This document shows, one piece after another, positions 1-5,861 of a DNA stretch of 10,216 nucleotides. The translations under genes were made by a program, and so were the position numbers. Source of the DNA: Acidimicrobiaceae bacterium (GTDB taxonomy: Bacteria > Actinomycetota > Acidimicrobiia > Acidimicrobiales > Ilumatobacteraceae); assembly GCA_003455715.1 (NCBI GenBank), contig DMQJ01000477.1:674-10889 (forward strand). Direction: 5' to 3'. The notes below the pieces were generated by a model. It saw only the letters and a list, made by a program, of their open reading frames with translations, did no database searches and had not been told where the DNA came from. Each line of letters begins with the position of its first letter. Positions within the stretch are counted from its first letter, which is position 1.

Positions 1-24
1 GCGTGTGGATCGCGATCCACACGC
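1..24. repeat. Perfect 24-bp palindrome at the left edge
   Basis: The first 12 bases (GCGTGTGGATCG) are followed directly by their exact reverse complement (CGATCCACACGC), with no spacer. The sequence lies inside the coding frame of the truncated membrane protein. It begins exactly at base 1, so it may mark where a contig stopped at a palindrome rather than a biological site. Confidence 0.9.
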
Positions 25-557
25 AGCACCACGGCCAACCAGACGATGGTGGTGAGGATCACCATCGACCGCCGGCTGAACGACGTGATGAACAGCACCA
101 CACCCTGCACCGCAACGAGCGCGAGCAGGCCCATCACGGTGGCGGTCTCCTCCAAGAGGGGCGTGCGGAAGAAGAGGACCATCGTCGCCCACGACAGCGC
201 GATGAGTGCGGTGCCTGCCTCCATGCGCCACAGGTAGCCGTTGGCGTAGGCGTCGGTGGCCCCGAGGCGGAGCACCGCGCGACAGGTGAGGTGGTTGAAC
301 AGTGTGGAGGTGATGCGCAGGGCGACGAACACAGCAAGCAGCCACGGCGACGCCGTGCGGAAGAAGATGGCGACGACCACCAGCGTTGCGGCAACGGAGC
401 TGAGCATGATGGCGCGATCGCTCTCGGCCATCCGCACCAGCATGCCTGCTTGCACAGCGTCGGCTCCGACGATGGTGAGATCGCCCGTGCTATCGGGCGC
501 CGCCTCAGGGCTGTCGGTAGCGGGCGGATCGGGTTGCCGCGCAGGCCGGGTGGTCAT
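1..557 (-). CDS. Multi-pass membrane protein, N-terminal part (cut by window edge)
   Basis: The reading frame is open from ATG 557 to the window edge (185 codons), so the C-terminus is missing. About 45 polar, Pro/Asp-rich residues come first, presumably cytoplasmic. About five hydrophobic segments follow, near residues 49-66, 71-87, 115-131, 141-160 and 165-178, separated by Arg-rich short loops. No enzymatic motif is visible in the part present. This arrangement resembles the membrane sensor half of histidine kinases or GGDEF/EAL proteins, but that is inference; it could equally be a stand-alone integral membrane protein. The start is chosen because AAGGAG (572-567) lies 9 nt upstream. It lies 92 bp downstream of the acyl-CoA synthetase on the same strand, but has its own possible -10, so co-transcription is uncertain. 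I do not recognise the family. Confidence 0.72.
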   Translation of the reverse strand, partial: MTTRPARQPDPPATDSPEAAPDSTGDLTIVGADAVQAGMLVRMAESDRAIMLSSVAATLVVVAIFFRTASPWLLAVFVALRITSTLFNHLTCRAVLRLGATDAYANGYLWRMEAGTALIALSWATMVLFFRTPLLEETATVMGLLALVAVQGVVLFITSFSRRSMVILTTIVWLAVVLRVDRDPH

Positions 558-566
558 CGGTAGGAA

Positions 567-572
567 CTCCTT
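567..572 (-). promoter_or_regulatory. Shine-Dalgarno AAGGAG for the left-edge membrane protein
   Basis: AAGGAG reads on the minus strand at 572-567, 9 nt before the ATG at 557. It is one of the two good ribosome-binding sites in the window and fixes the start of this gene. Confidence 0.7.
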
Positions 573-578
573 GGGCGC

Positions 579-601
579 ACACTAGACCATGTACGGTGGT
601 C
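579..601 (-). promoter_or_regulatory. Possible promoter and operator upstream of the membrane protein
   Basis: On the minus strand TAGTGT (584-579) fits the actinobacterial -10 consensus TANNNT. It would start a transcript near 572, leaving a leader of only about 15 nt that begins at the Shine-Dalgarno. Just upstream is an inverted repeat, GACCA-N7-TGGTC (585-601), placed where a repressor could block RNA polymerase. No clear -35 is seen. The short arms could arise by chance. Confidence 0.3.
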
Positions 602-624
602 GGCCGGACGCGGTTCGCGGCAGT

Positions 625-640
625 GTGGCTGCCCGGCCAC
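625..640 (-). terminator. Short GC hairpin after the acyl-CoA synthetase gene
   Basis: GTGGC-N6-GCCAC begins 9 bp beyond the synthetase stop codon (650-652, read leftwards). The stem is only 5 bp and no T-tract follows, so at best it is a weak, U-less actinobacterial type terminator. Confidence 0.2.
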
Positions 641-649
641 CCGGAGCGT

Positions 650-2215
650 CTACACGATCTGGCCCTGCTTGCCGGCAGCCGCCCAGTACTCGTCCTTGAG
701 CAGGCGCTTGTACAGCTTGCCCGTGGGATGACGGGGGAGTTCCTCGCGGAAGTCGATGCTGCGGGGGCACTTCACGTCGGCCAGGTGCTCGCGGCAGAAG
801 GCAATGAGTTCGCGCGACAACGCCGCGGCTTCCTCATCGGAGGCGGGCATGGCCACCGGTTGCACCACTGCCTTCACTTCTTCGCCGAAGTCGGGGTTGG
901 GCACGCCGAAGACGGCCACGTCGATCACCTTCGGATGGCCGACCAGCACGTTCTCGGACTCCTGCGGGTAGATGTTCACCCCGCCGGAGATGATCATGTA
1001 CGCCTTGCGGTCGGTGAGGAACACGAAGTTGTCCTCCGTGAGGTAGCCCACGTCGCCGAGGGTGCTCCAGGGCTGGCTCGGGTGGCGCGAGCCCTTCGTC
1101 TTCTCGGGGTCGTTGTGGTACTCGAACTGCGCGCCGCCTTCGAAGTAGATGGTGCCCGCCTCGCCACGAGGCAGTTCCTCTCCGTCTTCGCCACAGATGT
1201 GCACCACACAGTTGATGGGGGTGCCGACGGTGCCGGGGTGGGCGAGCCACATGTCGCTGTTGCAGTACACGAAGCCGTTGCCCTCGGTGCCTGCGTAGTA
1301 CTCGTGGATGATCGGCCCGAACCACTCGATCATCTGCTTCTTGGCCTCGACGGGGCACGGCGCGGCGGCGTGGATGACGCACTGCAGGCTCGACACGTCG
1401 TACTTCGTCCGCGCCTCGGTGGGCAGCTTGAGCATGCGGATGAACATCGTGGGCACCACCTGGGAGTGGGTGGTGCGGTACTGCTCGACAAGCTGCAGGT
1501 ACTGCTCGGGGTCGAAGTGTTCCATTGCCACGACCGTGGCGCCGATCTGGTGCATCGCCATGCAGAAGCGCAACGGGGCCGCATGGTAGAAGGGCGCGGG
1601 GGAGAGGTAGATGCTGTCGCCCGTGGCGCCGAACAGCAGCTGCACCAGCGGCGAGACACCGTTGGCCGTGCCCTCCAACGGCTGCGCGGTGAACGGCCGA
1701 GCGACTCCCTTGGGAAGGCCGGTGGTGCCCGACGAGTAGAGCATGTCGAAGCCGGCGATGCGCTCGCCGTGCAAGGGCGTGGCAGGCTGCTCGGCGACGG
1801 CCGCTTCGTAGGGGTCGTAGCCTTCGACGGTGCCGTCGAGCATCAGCTTGAGCCCCACGTTGGGGATGTCGGGGACGATCTCGGTGGCCTGATCGGCCTT
1901 GTAGTGAGAGGTGATGAACACCTTCGCCTGGCAGTCGTTGATGATGTAACTCAGCTCGCCGCTGGTGAGCCGGCTGGAGGCGCAGGTGTAGATGGCGCCG
2001 GCATAATGGCAGCCCCACACGATCTCCATGTAGCGGTCGTGGTTCTCCATGCAAACGGCCACATGATCGCCGGGGTGAACGCCTGCGGCCCGCAACAGGT
2101 GGCTGAGACGGTTGGCCGCGGCATCGAGTTGGGCGAACGTCTGGGTGAAGCCGCTACCGCCCATGATGATGGCGGGCTTGTCGGGATGGGTGTCGAGAAA
2201 GGCGCCGGGATACAT
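650..2215 (-). CDS. Acyl-CoA synthetase (AMP-binding, FadD-like)
   Basis: This 521-residue member of the ANL superfamily should activate a carboxylic acid to acyl-AMP and then the CoA thioester in the cytoplasm. The family signatures are present in order: the P-loop-like SSGTTGLPKG (161-170), YYAGTEG (306-312), GDVGYL (387-392), DRKAYMIISGGVNIYPQE (402-419, hinge region) and PTGKLYKRLLKDEYW (497-511), whose Lys500 is the expected catalytic lysine. The length is normal and the protein is intact. The chosen start gives MYPGAFLDTHPDKPAI, the usual beginning of this family. A -10-like TACGGT ends 8 nt upstream, suggesting a leaderless mRNA. In-frame starts further upstream (2251, 2461) would run into the divergent gene. 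It is divergent from the SirB1-like operon and is separated from the acyl-CoA dehydrogenase by that operon. The substrate (fatty, sterol-derived or aromatic acid) cannot be read from the sequence. ATG 2251 is the main alternative start. Confidence 0.93.
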   Translation of the reverse strand: MYPGAFLDTHPDKPAIIMGGSGFTQTFAQLDAAANRLSHLLRAAGVHPGDHVAVCMENHDRYMEIVWGCHYAGAIYTCASSRLTSGELSYIINDCQAKVFITSHYKADQATEIVPDIPNVGLKLMLDGTVEGYDPYEAAVAEQPATPLHGERIAGFDMLYSSGTTGLPKGVARPFTAQPLEGTANGVSPLVQLLFGATGDSIYLSPAPFYHAAPLRFCMAMHQIGATVVAMEHFDPEQYLQLVEQYRTTHSQVVPTMFIRMLKLPTEARTKYDVSSLQCVIHAAAPCPVEAKKQMIEWFGPIIHEYYAGTEGNGFVYCNSDMWLAHPGTVGTPINCVVHICGEDGEELPRGEAGTIYFEGGAQFEYHNDPEKTKGSRHPSQPWSTLGDVGYLTEDNFVFLTDRKAYMIISGGVNIYPQESENVLVGHPKVIDVAVFGVPNPDFGEEVKAVVQPVAMPASDEEAAALSRELIAFCREHLADVKCPRSIDFREELPRHPTGKLYKRLLKDEYWAAAGKQGQIV

Positions 2216-2223
2216 GCCACCGG

Positions 2224-2229
2224 ACCGTA
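2224..2229 (-). promoter_or_regulatory. -10 element TACGGT, predicted leaderless promoter of the acyl-CoA synthetase
   Basis: TACGGT (2229-2224, minus strand) matches TANNNT and ends 8 nt before ATG 2215. There is no Shine-Dalgarno in the 8-nt gap, so transcription probably starts at or next to the A of the ATG. It forms the left arm of the inverted repeat shared with the divergent promoter. Confidence 0.45.
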
Positions 2230-2237
2230 CTCGACGG

Positions 2238-2243
2238 TACGGT
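2238..2243 (+). promoter_or_regulatory. -10 element TACGGT, predicted leaderless promoter of the SirB1-like operon
   Basis: TACGGT ends 6 nt before ATG 2250, the spacing that puts the transcription start on the ATG itself. No Shine-Dalgarno is present in the gap (gccctc). No convincing -35 is visible. Confidence 0.45.
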
Positions 2244-2249
2244 GCCCTC

Positions 2250-2912
2250 ATGGAACCGGCGGCGCGTTTCGCCGAACTGATCGGCCGCCCGACGGACCCT
2301 GCCCCGCTCGACGTGCTTGCGTCGCTGCTGGGCGCCGCGTTCGAGCCCGCCACCGACATCGATCGGACACTTGCCGGGCTCGACGAAGTGGCCGCGTCGT
2401 GCGGCGCGACGTTCGAGTCGGTGCTCGGCACGCTGTTCGGCAGTGGCCGTTTCGCTGGCAACTCGGCCGACTACGGCGACCCTCGCAACTCGTACCTGCA
2501 CCGTGTACTGCAGCGCGGGCTGGGCATTCCCATCTCCCTGAGCGTGGTGGCCATCGAGGTGGGTCGCCGGGTCGGGGTGCCCATTCGTGGCGTCGGCCTA
2601 CCCGGCCACTTCATGGTGGTCTGCGACGGGGTCTACGCCGACCCGTTCCATGGCGGGCGGACGTGCACGGCCGACAGTCTCGAGAGTGAATGGCGGCGTG
2701 TCACTGGCGCGCCCGGCCGACTCGACCCGCAACTAACGCGGCCGGTGCCCGCACGGGCCATCGTGCTGCGGATGCTCAACAACCTGAAGAACACGTTCGT
2801 CGCCATGGACGACCCGATCGCGCTCCGCACCTTGGCACGCCTGCGGGGCGCCTTCCCGGAACTGGTGCACGAGCGAGCAGAACACGCCCGATGGCTGCGA
2901 CACTGGAACTGA
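2250..2912 (+). CDS. SirB1/transglutaminase-like protein (Transglut_core2 type)
   Basis: The product has 220 residues. The core, roughly residues 68-145, carries the SirB1-family sequence: DPRNSYLHRVLQRGLGIPIS (77-96), then a helix ending in RRVGVPIRGVGLPGHFMVV (106-124) and ADPFHGG (130-136). In a transglutaminase or papain fold His120 and Asp131 would sit at the His and Asp positions. The place where the nucleophilic Cys would lie reads ISLS (95-98), so there is no obvious catalytic thiol. This is typical of the family, whose biochemical role is unsettled. There is no signal peptide, so a cytoplasmic location is expected. Many relatives carry TPR repeats after the core; here only about 75 residues follow, with no clear TPR. 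It is the first gene of a three-gene operon and its TGA overlaps the next ATG by one base. The start fits a leaderless promoter. Confidence 0.85.
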   Translation: MEPAARFAELIGRPTDPAPLDVLASLLGAAFEPATDIDRTLAGLDEVAASCGATFESVLGTLFGSGRFAGNSADYGDPRNSYLHRVLQRGLGIPISLSVVAIEVGRRVGVPIRGVGLPGHFMVVCDGVYADPFHGGRTCTADSLESEWRRVTGAPGRLDPQLTRPVPARAIVLRMLNNLKNTFVAMDDPIALRTLARLRGAFPELVHERAEHARWLRHWN

Positions 2913-3496
2913 TGATCGACCCCACCATCAAGCGCTCCCTCGGCCAGATGATGCACGCCGTCCAAGTGGTCGGCGCGGTCCACGAGGGCGTCGCTCGCGC
3001 ATACTGCAGCCACTGGGTCAGCCAGGTGAGCTTCGAAGAACCGATCGTGATGGCCAGCGTGTCGCCCAAGCACGACACGTACCCGCTCATCGAGGCCAGC
3101 GGAGAGTTCGCGGTGAGCTTGCTGGCAGGCGACCAGGTGGGCGTGGGCCAATACTTCTCGTACCCGGGCCGCAAGTTCCGTTACCTCGCTGCGGAGTATC
3201 TCACCGAGTTTCCGGGCACGTCGTTGCCCGTGGTGCGCGAGGCCATCGCCTGGTTGCGCTGTCGTGTGTTCGACCGCAAAGACATGGTGGATCACGTGCT
3301 GTTCTTCGCCCGTGTGGAGCAGGCGGAAGCGCTGCGTCTTCGGGAGCCACCGCTGCTGTACTCCAGCCGGCTCGGCTGGCGGATCGCTGGCGACAAGGCC
3401 CGCGAGCCGGGCGTTTCGGTGCGCGATGCACTCCTGGAACGGTTGGCGGCGGCGGGGTTCGACGCGAGCGATGCCGATGAGGGTGGCGACGAGTGA
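2912..3496 (+). CDS. Flavin-reductase-like FMN-binding domain protein
   Basis: A 194-residue protein of the flavin reductase-like (split-barrel FMN-binding) superfamily. The typical layout is visible: an N-terminal strand with SHWVSQVSFEEPIVMASVS (33-51), a segment of the FAVSLLAGDQ type (66-75) found in this family, and DMVDHVLFFARV (124-135), corresponding to the family's GDHxLFxGxV region. Such proteins bind FMN and either reduce it with NAD(P)H for a partner oxygenase or act as oxidoreductases themselves; no partner is encoded here. The start at 2912 is preferred because ATG overlaps the preceding TGA as TGATG, with GGAA 4 nt upstream. ATG 2891 would add seven residues. The final 30 residues are Asp/Glu/Ala-rich. 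Its stop overlaps the next start by 3 bases within GTGA. Confidence 0.84.
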   Translation: MIDPTIKRSLGQMMHAVQVVGAVHEGVARAYCSHWVSQVSFEEPIVMASVSPKHDTYPLIEASGEFAVSLLAGDQVGVGQYFSYPGRKFRYLAAEYLTEFPGTSLPVVREAIAWLRCRVFDRKDMVDHVLFFARVEQAEALRLREPPLLYSSRLGWRIAGDKAREPGVSVRDALLERLAAAGFDASDADEGGDE

Positions 3497-4524
3497 GCAA
3501 CGCCTCGCTCCAGGCCGGTCGGCCCATCGAGTCGCCCGCCCATCGGGTCGGTCGGCGGACGGTGCGCGTCGTCGATCCGGATCGGCAGCGATCGTTGGAG
3601 GTCGAGCTGTGGTACCCGGCGTCGGCCGGTGACGAACCACTCACGGTGTACGAACTGCTGCCGGGTATTGCGTTCGAGTCGTCGCACGCAGTCCACGAAG
3701 CGGCGTGTATGCCCGGGAAGTGGCCGCTCGTGGTCTTCTCGCACGGGCGCACTGGAATGCGGCTGTCGTACTCGCTGCTGTGCGAGGCGCTGGCGGCTCG
3801 CGGCGCTGTGGTGGTGTCGGCCGATCACCCCGGCGACGTGCTCGCCGATTGGTTGAGTGGCCAGGCAGCCGACGATCGCACCAACGAGATGAACCGGGTG
3901 GCCGATGCGCATCTGCTGCTGCGGGCCTTCCTGCACGGGCACGACGCCGTGCCTGTCGACGTGCTCAACGCCGTCGATCACCGGCGGGTGGTGCTGGCTG
4001 GCCACTCCTACGGCGCATACACGGCGCTGGCCACGGTGGCGGGTGCCCGCGGCGTGGAGGCCCACGATCGGGTCGCGGGCGTGATCGTGTTCCAGCCGTA
4101 CACGCGCTCGATGAGCGACGGGTTGCTCGGGCGAGTTCGCTGTCCGGTCCTGATGGTGGTGTCGGCCAACGATCTCACCACTCCACCTGCCGTCGACGCC
4201 GACCGGCCGTGGGCACTTCTCCCCGGGCGGCCGGTGTGGCGGCTCGATCTGCTGGGCGCCGGGCACCAAGCCAGCAGCGACATGGCGTTGTACGGCGAAC
4301 TGGCCGAGCACGTCACCCTGTTGCCCGAGTTGATGCGCCAGTACCTGATGGCCCAGGCCATGGGTGCGGGCGGCGAAGGCCGCTCGTGGCGCGAACTCCT
4401 GCGGGTGCAAGTCGACGCCGCGTGGGCGTTCATCGAGAGTGCCCTTGGTGGCGATGCGGAGGCCGGTCAGGTGGCCTGCGATGCGCTCGCCGACGCGCCT
4501 GGGCTGGTGTTGCGGCAGCGCTGA
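3493..4524 (+). CDS. Alpha/beta hydrolase, PAF-acetylhydrolase-like
   Basis: A 343-residue serine hydrolase. The nucleophile elbow is GHSYG with Ser172. Asp227 (in SANDLTTPP) and His258 (in GAGHQASSD) are well placed to complete a Ser-Asp-His triad. The N-terminal half, with VELWYPAS (36-43), PLVVFSHGRTG (77-87, oxyanion-hole region) and SADHPGD (108-114), matches platelet-activating-factor acetylhydrolase-like or dienelactone-hydrolase-like esterases. There is no signal peptide, so it is probably cytoplasmic. About 80 residues after the His (positions 265-343) form a mostly helical-looking tail without a motif I know. The GTG start lies inside GTGA overlapping the previous stop, with GAGG about 10 nt upstream, so translation is coupled. 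It is the last gene of the operon. The natural ester or lipid substrate is unknown. Confidence 0.85.
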   Translation: MSNASLQAGRPIESPAHRVGRRTVRVVDPDRQRSLEVELWYPASAGDEPLTVYELLPGIAFESSHAVHEAACMPGKWPLVVFSHGRTGMRLSYSLLCEALAARGAVVVSADHPGDVLADWLSGQAADDRTNEMNRVADAHLLLRAFLHGHDAVPVDVLNAVDHRRVVLAGHSYGAYTALATVAGARGVEAHDRVAGVIVFQPYTRSMSDGLLGRVRCPVLMVVSANDLTTPPAVDADRPWALLPGRPVWRLDLLGAGHQASSDMALYGELAEHVTLLPELMRQYLMAQAMGAGGEGRSWRELLRVQVDAAWAFIESALGGDAEAGQVACDALADAPGLVLRQR

Positions 4525-4615
4525 CCGCGCACGGTTCGGTGCGGGTCCGGGCCACTGGTTATGGTCGATGCGTTCCGTTCCACGGCCTCTCGCCACCCCC
4601 TTTCAGGAGCCCACG
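4525..4615 (+). promoter_or_regulatory. Upstream region of the acyl-CoA dehydrogenase with -10 and Shine-Dalgarno
   Basis: The 91-bp gap holds TATGGT (4560-4565), a TANNNT match that would give a leader of roughly 45 nt. AGGAG follows at 4605-4609, 6 nt before the ATG. A 5-bp hairpin CGCAC-N6-GTGCG (4528-4543) directly follows the hydrolase stop and could weakly terminate the upstream operon. Unlike several other genes here, this one is clearly of the leadered, Shine-Dalgarno type. Confidence 0.45.
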
Positions 4616-5818
4616 ATGACCGCCACCGACACGATGACCGCCGACGAACAGCGGGTCAGCTCTCTGGTCGACGAACTGCTGCGCGAGTTCCCGCCCAAGC
4701 AGGTCGATACCGTCACCTTCCTCGGTGCGCAGTTCGACAAGGGTCTGGCGTGGGTGCACTTCCCCGAGGGTCACGGCGGCCTTGGCCTCAACCCCAAGCT
4801 GCAGAAGCTCATCAACGAGCGCATCTTCGCCGAGGGGGCACCCAACCCGGTGTTCCGCAACCCCATCGGCCATGGCATGTGCGGCCCCACCGTGGTGGCC
4901 TGGGGCAGCGAAGAGCAGAAGCAGCGCTACCTGCGGCCCCTGTTCACCGGCGAGGAGATCTGGTGCCAGCTGTTCTCTGAGCCGGGCTCGGGTAGCGACT
5001 TCGCCGGCCTGTCGAGCAAGGGCGTGAAGGACGGCGACGAGTGGATCGTCAACGGCCAGAAGGTGTGGACCACCCTGGCCCACCTGAGCCGTTGGGGCCT
5101 GCTCGTCGTGCGCACCGACCCCGAGGCTGTGAAGCACGCGGGCCTCACTGCCTTCGTGGTCGACATGCACGACCCCACCGTGCAGACGCTGCCGCTGCGC
5201 CAGATGACCGGCGAGGCCGAGTTCAACGAAGTGTTCTTCACCGACACCCGCATCGCCGACAAGGAGATGCTGGGCAAGCCCGGCGACGGCTGGCGCGTGA
5301 GCCTCACCACGCTCATGAACGAGCGCGTCTCCATCGGTGGCGCGATCCCGCCGAAGGGCTCGGGCACCATCGCCCACCTGATGAAGGCCTGGGCCGACGC
5401 GCCGGAGTGGAAGAAGGACGAAGCCACCCGCGACGAGGTGATGAAGCTGTGGGTGCGTGCCGAGACCCTGCGCCTCACCAACATCCGTGCCAACCAGAAC
5501 CGCAAGATGGGCGACCCAGGCCCCGAGGGCAGCATCGGCAAGATGGCGTTCGCCAACCTCAACAAAGACATCTACGAGTGCCTCATGGGTGTCATGGGCG
5601 CCGATGCCCTGCTGTACGGCAGCTACGAGATGGTGCGCCCCGAGCACGCCATGGAGTACCACACCCCGCAGAAGGCGTTCCTGCGCAGCCGCGCCAACTC
5701 CATCGAAGGTGGCACCACGGAAGTGATGCTCAACATCCTTGGCGAGCGCGTCCTCGGCCTCCCCGGCGATGTCCGCGTCGACCGCGATGTTCCCTGGAGC
5801 AAGGTGCCGCGTAACTAG
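4616..5818 (+). CDS. Acyl-CoA dehydrogenase (FadE-like)
   Basis: This 400-residue flavoprotein should oxidise an acyl-CoA to the 2,3-enoyl-CoA with FAD, passing electrons to electron-transfer flavoprotein. The family blocks are present: an N-terminal helical domain, CQLFSEPGSGSDFAGL (117-132, flavin and substrate contact), the beta-domain block NGQKVWTTLAH (146-156), NERVSIGG (235-242) and the C-terminal SIEGGTTEVMLNILGERVLG (362-381). Glu364, in the position of the MCAD catalytic base, is present, so it looks active rather than a non-catalytic subunit of a heteromeric dehydrogenase. Length is normal. The start is set by AGGAG 6 nt upstream; in-frame codons extending upstream to 4364 lie inside the hydrolase gene. 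The acyl chain preferred (fatty, branched or steroid side chain) is not evident. It could work with the acyl-CoA synthetase at 650-2215, which is inference from function only. Confidence 0.95.
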   Translation: MTATDTMTADEQRVSSLVDELLREFPPKQVDTVTFLGAQFDKGLAWVHFPEGHGGLGLNPKLQKLINERIFAEGAPNPVFRNPIGHGMCGPTVVAWGSEEQKQRYLRPLFTGEEIWCQLFSEPGSGSDFAGLSSKGVKDGDEWIVNGQKVWTTLAHLSRWGLLVVRTDPEAVKHAGLTAFVVDMHDPTVQTLPLRQMTGEAEFNEVFFTDTRIADKEMLGKPGDGWRVSLTTLMNERVSIGGAIPPKGSGTIAHLMKAWADAPEWKKDEATRDEVMKLWVRAETLRLTNIRANQNRKMGDPGPEGSIGKMAFANLNKDIYECLMGVMGADALLYGSYEMVRPEHAMEYHTPQKAFLRSRANSIEGGTTEVMLNILGERVLGLPGDVRVDRDVPWSKVPRN

Positions 5819-5849
5819 ACGAACGCCCACAGGCTGTCGACCCATCGTG

Positions 5850-5855
5850 TAGAAA
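5850..5855 (+). promoter_or_regulatory. Degenerate -10 (TAGAAA) before the lipoprotein gene
   Basis: TAGAAA ends exactly 6 nt before the GTG start, the same spacing as the leaderless promoters elsewhere in the window, but the last base is A rather than the consensus T. No strong Shine-Dalgarno is present (AGCGAG only). Weak support. Confidence 0.2.
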
Positions 5856-5861
5856 GCGAGC

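Larger units (their letters stand above)
2224..2243. repeat. Inverted repeat between divergent genes (operator or back-to-back -10 boxes)
   Basis: ACCGTAC (2224-2230), a 6-base spacer TCGACG, then GTACGGT (2237-2243) form a perfect 7-bp inverted repeat filling most of the 34-bp gap. Each arm contains a TACGGT hexamer pointing outwards at one of the two genes. It may simply be two mirror-image -10 elements, or a dyad bound by a TetR-like regulator that would silence both genes at once. Confidence 0.6.

Noticed and set aside
2216..2461. N-terminal extension of the acyl-CoA synthetase from ATG 2461 or 2251
   Set aside because: The extension has no family similarity, overlaps the divergent SirB1-like coding region and would remove the divergent promoter gap. 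The family N-terminus begins at ATG 2215.
596..2689. A long plus-strand open frame (697 codons) rich in His, Val and Gly
   Set aside because: It is antisense to the acyl-CoA synthetase and runs into the SirB1-like gene. It arises from GC-rich third codon positions and has no recognisable domain.
3292..4596. A 434-codon minus-strand open frame over the hydrolase gene
   Set aside because: His/Arg/Pro-rich composition without motifs; the plus-strand hydrolase has a complete catalytic triad.
4364..4615. Extended start of the acyl-CoA dehydrogenase
   Set aside because: The added residues are antisense-like Arg/Ala sequence inside the hydrolase gene, whereas ATG 4616 has a good Shine-Dalgarno.
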